From: an uncultured Oscillospiraceae bacterium
GTDB lineage: Bacteria; Bacillota; Clostridia; Oscillospirales; Acutalibacteraceae
Assembly: GCA_900555545.1 (NCBI GenBank)
Contig: USLQ01000021.1
Coordinates: forward strand, 1 to 9,202
Direction: 5' to 3'
DNA: 9,202 nt
The position numbers and the translations under genes were made by a program. The notes below the pieces were generated by a model. It ran no database searches and had not been told where the DNA came from. It was given only the letters and a program-made list of their open reading frames with translations. Of this stretch, positions 6,894 through 9,202 are shown one piece after another (position 1 is the stretch's first letter; the number at the start of each line of letters is the position of its first letter).

Positions 6894-7935
6894 CCTCGTT
6901 TATTACCACCAGGCCCATAAACAGCAACGCGGCACAGGCGGGAATGCTGACACTGAGCCCGGCATGATAGAGCGGTTCAAACCCGGCGGCGGTCTGAATA
7001 TAGCTGGGGAACATCCGGCAGAGCAGTGCGCAGACGGTCCCGCTGACTGCGGCGGACACAGCACGGGAGAGGAGCAACTGCCACATGGATACCCCGCACC
7101 GGCGCGCGCCGGGTGTCAGTTGGCAGATAACGCACAGTCCGGAGAAGGAGAGCATGGCGGAGAGAACGGCGGGCGGCGCACGATGCGCAGCGGCGGCACA
7201 ACCGGATGAGATCTCCAGTACATAAGTAATAGCATCGTACCAGGCGCCGGGCATTGGAATCAGGCGGATCAGATTCCCGGCGGCGCAAAAGAGCAGTACC
7301 CACGCACAGATGTTGACCATTGCCTTTACGGCTGAGGAGACGGCTGTGGTCATTGCATCTGTCAACGGCAGTGGTTCAACCGGCCTGATCTGCTGTTTTT
7401 GGACCGGTGTCCGCTCCGGCAAAAAGCGCACTGCCACACCCATCGCCAGCACGGAAACTACTCCAGAGGCGTATAGGAGAACCCCTGTGTGTGCACTCCC
7501 CATCATGCCCGCACCTACAGCGGCAATCGTAAAGGCAGGGCCTGCATCTACACAGAACAGTGATAGGCGCTGTGCCTGGGAGCGTGTGATTTCCCCGCGC
7601 TGCATCAGTTCCTCCGCCATACTGATCCCGACCGGATATCCGCCGAGCAGGCCCATCAGAATGACACCGGCGCAGCTGCCCGGCAGTCGGAACAGCATCT
7701 GTGTGATACGGCTGGCCCATTGCCCAGCAGCGGTACAGGCGCCGGAACGTACCAAAAAGGATGAGAGAAAGAGGAAGGGGAACAGCGACGGGATCAGTGT
7801 CTGGGTGCAGATGGCGATTCCGCGGGCAATCCCATCCTCCGTCTCGTGTGCGTAGAGCAGTGCCGCCCCCATGCACACGAGCAGTATGGTTCCCGTCAGG
7901 TATAGTTTGAACCGATTCCAACGTTTGAGTCCCAC
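6871..7935 (-). CDS. ylbJ: Sporulation integral membrane protein YlbJ (SpoVV), dipicolinic acid transport
   Basis: In B. subtilis this protein, renamed SpoVV, is made in the mother cell and moves dipicolinic acid across the outer forespore membrane, before SpoVA takes it across the inner one. The 354-residue product is a polytopic membrane protein with the family signatures TLIPSLFPFLFLSSFLVRSG (46-65), MGLLGGYPVG (94-103), a cytoplasmic-looking EELMQRGEITRSQAQRLSLF loop, and DAGPAF (130-135), as in nucleoside-transporter-like Gate domains. The length is a little under the roughly 400 of B. subtilis. The start is the GTG at 7935, with GGGGAGG six bases upstream. The open frame extends to 8268, but that part lies antisense to yqfC, encodes non-membrane sequence and has no SD. 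A sigma-E-like promoter lies at 8003-7975. It is divergent from yqfC and no terminator is visible after it. Confidence 0.92.
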   Translation of the reverse strand: MGLKRWNRFKLYLTGTILLVCMGAALLYAHETEDGIARGIAICTQTLIPSLFPFLFLSSFLVRSGACTAAGQWASRITQMLFRLPGSCAGVILMGLLGGYPVGISMAEELMQRGEITRSQAQRLSLFCVDAGPAFTIAAVGAGMMGSAHTGVLLYASGVVSVLAMGVAVRFLPERTPVQKQQIRPVEPLPLTDAMTTAVSSAVKAMVNICAWVLLFCAAGNLIRLIPMPGAWYDAITYVLEISSGCAAAAHRAPPAVLSAMLSFSGLCVICQLTPGARRCGVSMWQLLLSRAVSAAVSGTVCALLCRMFPSYIQTAAGFEPLYHAGLSVSIPACAALLFMGLVVINEVDIKRKT

Positions 7936-7974
7936 ACGGATCCTCCCCTTTTTATAAAAAATGCCTATGCTTTC

Positions 7975-8003
7975 ACTATATGGCGGCGCGGTCATTTTTA
8001 TCT
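7975..8003 (-). promoter_or_regulatory. Probable sigma-E promoter for ylbJ
   Basis: On the minus strand AGATAAA (8003-7997) and CATATAGT (7982-7975) are 14 bases apart. This agrees with the sigma-E pattern (ATA core in the -35, about 14 bases, CATA-type -10). Start of transcription would be near 7969, leaving a leader of about 34 bases. B. subtilis ylbJ is sigma-E dependent, which supports the reading. The -35 match is partial. Confidence 0.55.
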
Positions 8004-8021
8004 TTCCCGTGTCATAAAAAT
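7992..8021 (+). promoter_or_regulatory. Probable sigma-E promoter for yqfC-yqfD
   Basis: TCATTTT (7992-7998) and CATAAAAAT (8013-8021) are separated by 14 bases, fitting the sigma-E -35/-10 arrangement. Transcription would start near 8027, just ahead of the GGGGG SD (8035-8039). yqfC and yqfD belong to the sigma-E regulon in B. subtilis. The -35 element overlaps that of the divergent ylbJ promoter. Confidence 0.6.
7994..8021. repeat. Inverted repeat across the divergent sigma-E promoters
   Basis: ATTTTTAT (7994-8001) is the exact complement of ATAAAAAT (8014-8021), with a 12-base spacer. GTCAT also recurs as a direct repeat at 7991 and 8011, 20 bp apart. The left arm overlaps both -35 elements and the right arm is the -10 of yqfC. 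It may be a regulator site or only a by-product of the promoter sequences. Confidence 0.5.
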
Positions 8022-8047
8022 AAAAGTGCAGTGCGGGGGTGTGGTAT

Positions 8048-8362
8048 ATGAACCGAAAAGGCATCTTGCAAAAAAAGAGGGAGCGGGCCGCCAAGTCAAC
8101 TGCTGCGCAAGTGGTGCGGGAGAGCATCGATTTGCCGGATATCGCGCGGCAAAATATGGCCCATTTGGAGCTGGCCGGTAACCGGGAGGCCGTTGTGGAC
8201 GGATGTAAGGGGATTTTGCGGTATGAGGAGGGGATCATCAGCCTGAACACGGGCAGGGGGTCCATCACGTTCCGCGGCGATCAGCTTTGTATGAATAACA
8301 TGAAGTATGAGCAGGCCGTCATCACAGGGACGATCCTATCGATCGAGTTTGAGGGCGCTTAA
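8048..8362 (+). CDS. yqfC: Sporulation protein YqfC (YabP/YqfC family)
   Basis: This 104-residue protein matches the YabP/YqfC family in its characteristic run: a short basic N terminus (NRKGILQKKRERAAK), LPDIA (LPxI in the family), HLELAGNREAVVDGCKGILR (the VENxRGIL region), EGIISLNTGRGSITFRGDQL, and the end ITGTILSIEFEG (xIxGxIxxIEF). B. subtilis YqfC is slightly shorter, about 93 residues. It is a mother-cell sporulation protein of sigma-E control; its biochemical role is not established. I chose the ATG at 8048 because GGGGG (8035-8039) is eight bases upstream; the in-frame GTG at 8039 overlaps that SD and would add three residues. yqfD follows after 32 bases, the conserved order in Firmicutes. 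Confidence 0.92.
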   Translation: MNRKGILQKKRERAAKSTAAQVVRESIDLPDIARQNMAHLELAGNREAVVDGCKGILRYEEGIISLNTGRGSITFRGDQLCMNNMKYEQAVITGTILSIEFEGA

Positions 8363-8363
8363 C

Positions 8364-8397
8364 GGAAGGAGGCGGGGGCGACCCCGGGGATACAATG
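8364..8397 (+). promoter_or_regulatory. Unusual ribosome binding region of yqfD
   Basis: The best SD, GGAAGGAGG (8364-8372), ends 22 bases before the ATG at 8395, well beyond normal spacing. Between them GGGG (8375-8378) can pair with CCCC (8382-8385) around CGA, which would shorten the effective distance to about 11. A weaker GGGGA (8386-8390) at 4-5 bases from the ATG may serve instead. No start codon in frame lies closer to the strong SD. Confidence 0.5.
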
Positions 8398-9202
8398 ATT
8401 TTAGTCAGATTATTTCGCTTTTTGCGCGGATATGTGGAGTTTGAGGTTTGGGGCGGGTTTTCCGAACGCTTTTTGAATTTGTGCGCGCGCGCAGGGATCG
8501 ATCTGTGGGGGGTGCGCAACAGCGGGAACCGGCTGATTGCTCGAGTGGATGTCCGCTCCTACCGCAGGCTCCATCGCCCGGCGCACCGCTCCGGTATGCG
8601 CCTGCATGCCCGATATAAACAGGGGCTCCCCTTTCTGAGTGTGCGGTACCGGCGGCGTGCCGGTGTGCTGATCGGGCTGCTGGCTGCGGTGCTGCTGGTG
8701 TCTGGATTGACGCCTTTCCTCTGGACGGTGCAGGTGGAGGGGGCATCCCCCCAGAATGAAATGAAAATTTTACAGGTGTTTGAGGAGCTCGGCGTACACA
8801 GCGGTGTACGGGCCAACGGAATCAATGTGGATTCGGTGGTGCTCCAGGCCTACAGCCGGCTGCCGGAGCTCTCCTGGATGGCGCTGAACCTGAACGGATG
8901 CAGTGCAGTGATCGAGGTGCGGGAGAATGTGCCCGTTCCGGAGCTCTCGGATGATGAGACACCCGGGAATGTCATTGCCCGGCGGGATGGGCAGATTATC
9001 CGGATCCAGCCATATGCGGGGACGCCGCAGGCGGATACCGGTTCCGCTGTTGTCAAAGGGGATCTGCTGATCAGCGGTGCTGTCGAGCGAAAGGATGGCG
9101 GCGTCACTTTTGTTCACGCCCAGGGGGATGCCTATGCGCGGACCAAACGCACCATTGAAGTTTTTGTCCCATTCCGTGCGGCGGGAACCGTACAGGAGCG
9201 GG
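8395..9202 (+). CDS. yqfD: Sporulation protein YqfD (3' end outside window)
   Basis: The first 269 residues are visible; B. subtilis YqfD is about 398. The N-terminal cytoplasmic domain (1-88) has the family features RFLRGYVEFEVWGGFSERFL, GIDLWGV and a basic stretch RPAHRSGMRLHAR, ending GLPFL. A single clear membrane helix follows at 89-110 (AGVLIGLLAAVLLVSGLTPF). The outer domain contains WTVQVEGA, LSWMALNLNGCSAVIEVREN (W-x-x-x-x-x-N-G in the family) and NVIARRDGQIIRI...VVKGDLLISGAV, matching the NIVAKK...VxKGQLLVSG segment of B. subtilis YqfD. The family (Pfam YqfD) is described as a putative stage IV sporulation protein; it should sit in the mother-cell membrane around the forespore. It is co-transcribed with yqfC from the sigma-E-like promoter. 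The start is set by homology, since spacing to the strong SD is abnormal. Confidence 0.92.
   Translation, partial: MILVRLFRFLRGYVEFEVWGGFSERFLNLCARAGIDLWGVRNSGNRLIARVDVRSYRRLHRPAHRSGMRLHARYKQGLPFLSVRYRRRAGVLIGLLAAVLLVSGLTPFLWTVQVEGASPQNEMKILQVFEELGVHSGVRANGINVDSVVLQAYSRLPELSWMALNLNGCSAVIEVRENVPVPELSDDETPGNVIARRDGQIIRIQPYAGTPQADTGSAVVKGDLLISGAVERKDGGVTFVHAQGDAYARTKRTIEVFVPFRAAGTVQER

Noticed and set aside
7310..7921. Plus- and minus-strand 181-codon frames within ylbJ
   Set aside because: Both are out-of-frame readings of a gene whose own frame carries the YlbJ signatures.
7936..8268. N-terminal extension of the ylbJ frame by 111 codons
   Set aside because: It crosses the intergenic region and lies antisense to yqfC. 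The added sequence is not membrane-like, and a GTG with a strong SD at 7935 gives the normal family start.
1..9202. CRISPR arrays, tRNA or rRNA genes, insertion sequences, phage genes or a defence island
   Set aside because: I saw no regularly spaced repeats, cloverleaf or rRNA sequence, transposase motifs or phage proteins. The window reads as ordinary chromosome, so I do not claim a new system.

Overview
The window looks like chromosome from an endospore-forming member of the Clostridia, most likely a gut-type Oscillospiraceae/Ruminococcaceae relative. Three genes point that way: ylbJ (spoVV), yqfC and yqfD, all sporulation genes controlled by the mother-cell factor sigma-E in Bacillus subtilis. 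GC content is moderate to high, Shine-Dalgarno sequences are strong, and TTGACA/TATAAT-type promoters are easy to read. The genus assignment is an inference from style, not a measurement.

Layout. Bases 1-1670 (+) hold the end of a polytopic membrane protein overlapping a zinc-ribbon membrane protein. A bidirectional terminator follows at about 1702-1733. Bases 1760-2068 (-) encode a 102-residue soluble protein of unknown family; its leader contains a terminator-like hairpin just before the ribosome binding site. A divergent pair of good sigma-A promoters (2159-2266) drives this gene leftward and a GH13 oligo-1,6-glucosidase-type gene rightward (2293-4175). The GH13 gene is split by a frameshift just before its last catalytic motif.

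Convergent to it is a minus-strand cluster with its own sigma-A promoter (6865-6893). It comprises a 70-residue four-cysteine protein (6581-6793), a large membrane protein that resembles GT-C glycosyltransferases and is also frameshifted (4432-6584), and a 55-residue protein (4223-4390). The first two overlap by ATGA, so they are probably translationally coupled.

Upstream lie the sporulation genes: ylbJ on the minus strand (6871-7935), then yqfC (8048-8362) and the start of yqfD (8395 to the window edge) on the plus strand. The 112-base gap between ylbJ and yqfC contains sigma-E-like promoters in both directions whose -35 elements overlap. By homology, YlbJ/SpoVV carries dipicolinic acid across the outer forespore membrane, while YqfC and YqfD are conserved mother-cell sporulation proteins of unclear mechanism.

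Nothing here amounts to a clear new defence, mobile or biosynthetic system. The most notable points are the shared sigma-E control region, the two frameshifts (one fitting collapse of a short tandem repeat), an extra N-terminal domain on the glucosidase, the leader hairpin, and two well-supported small proteins.
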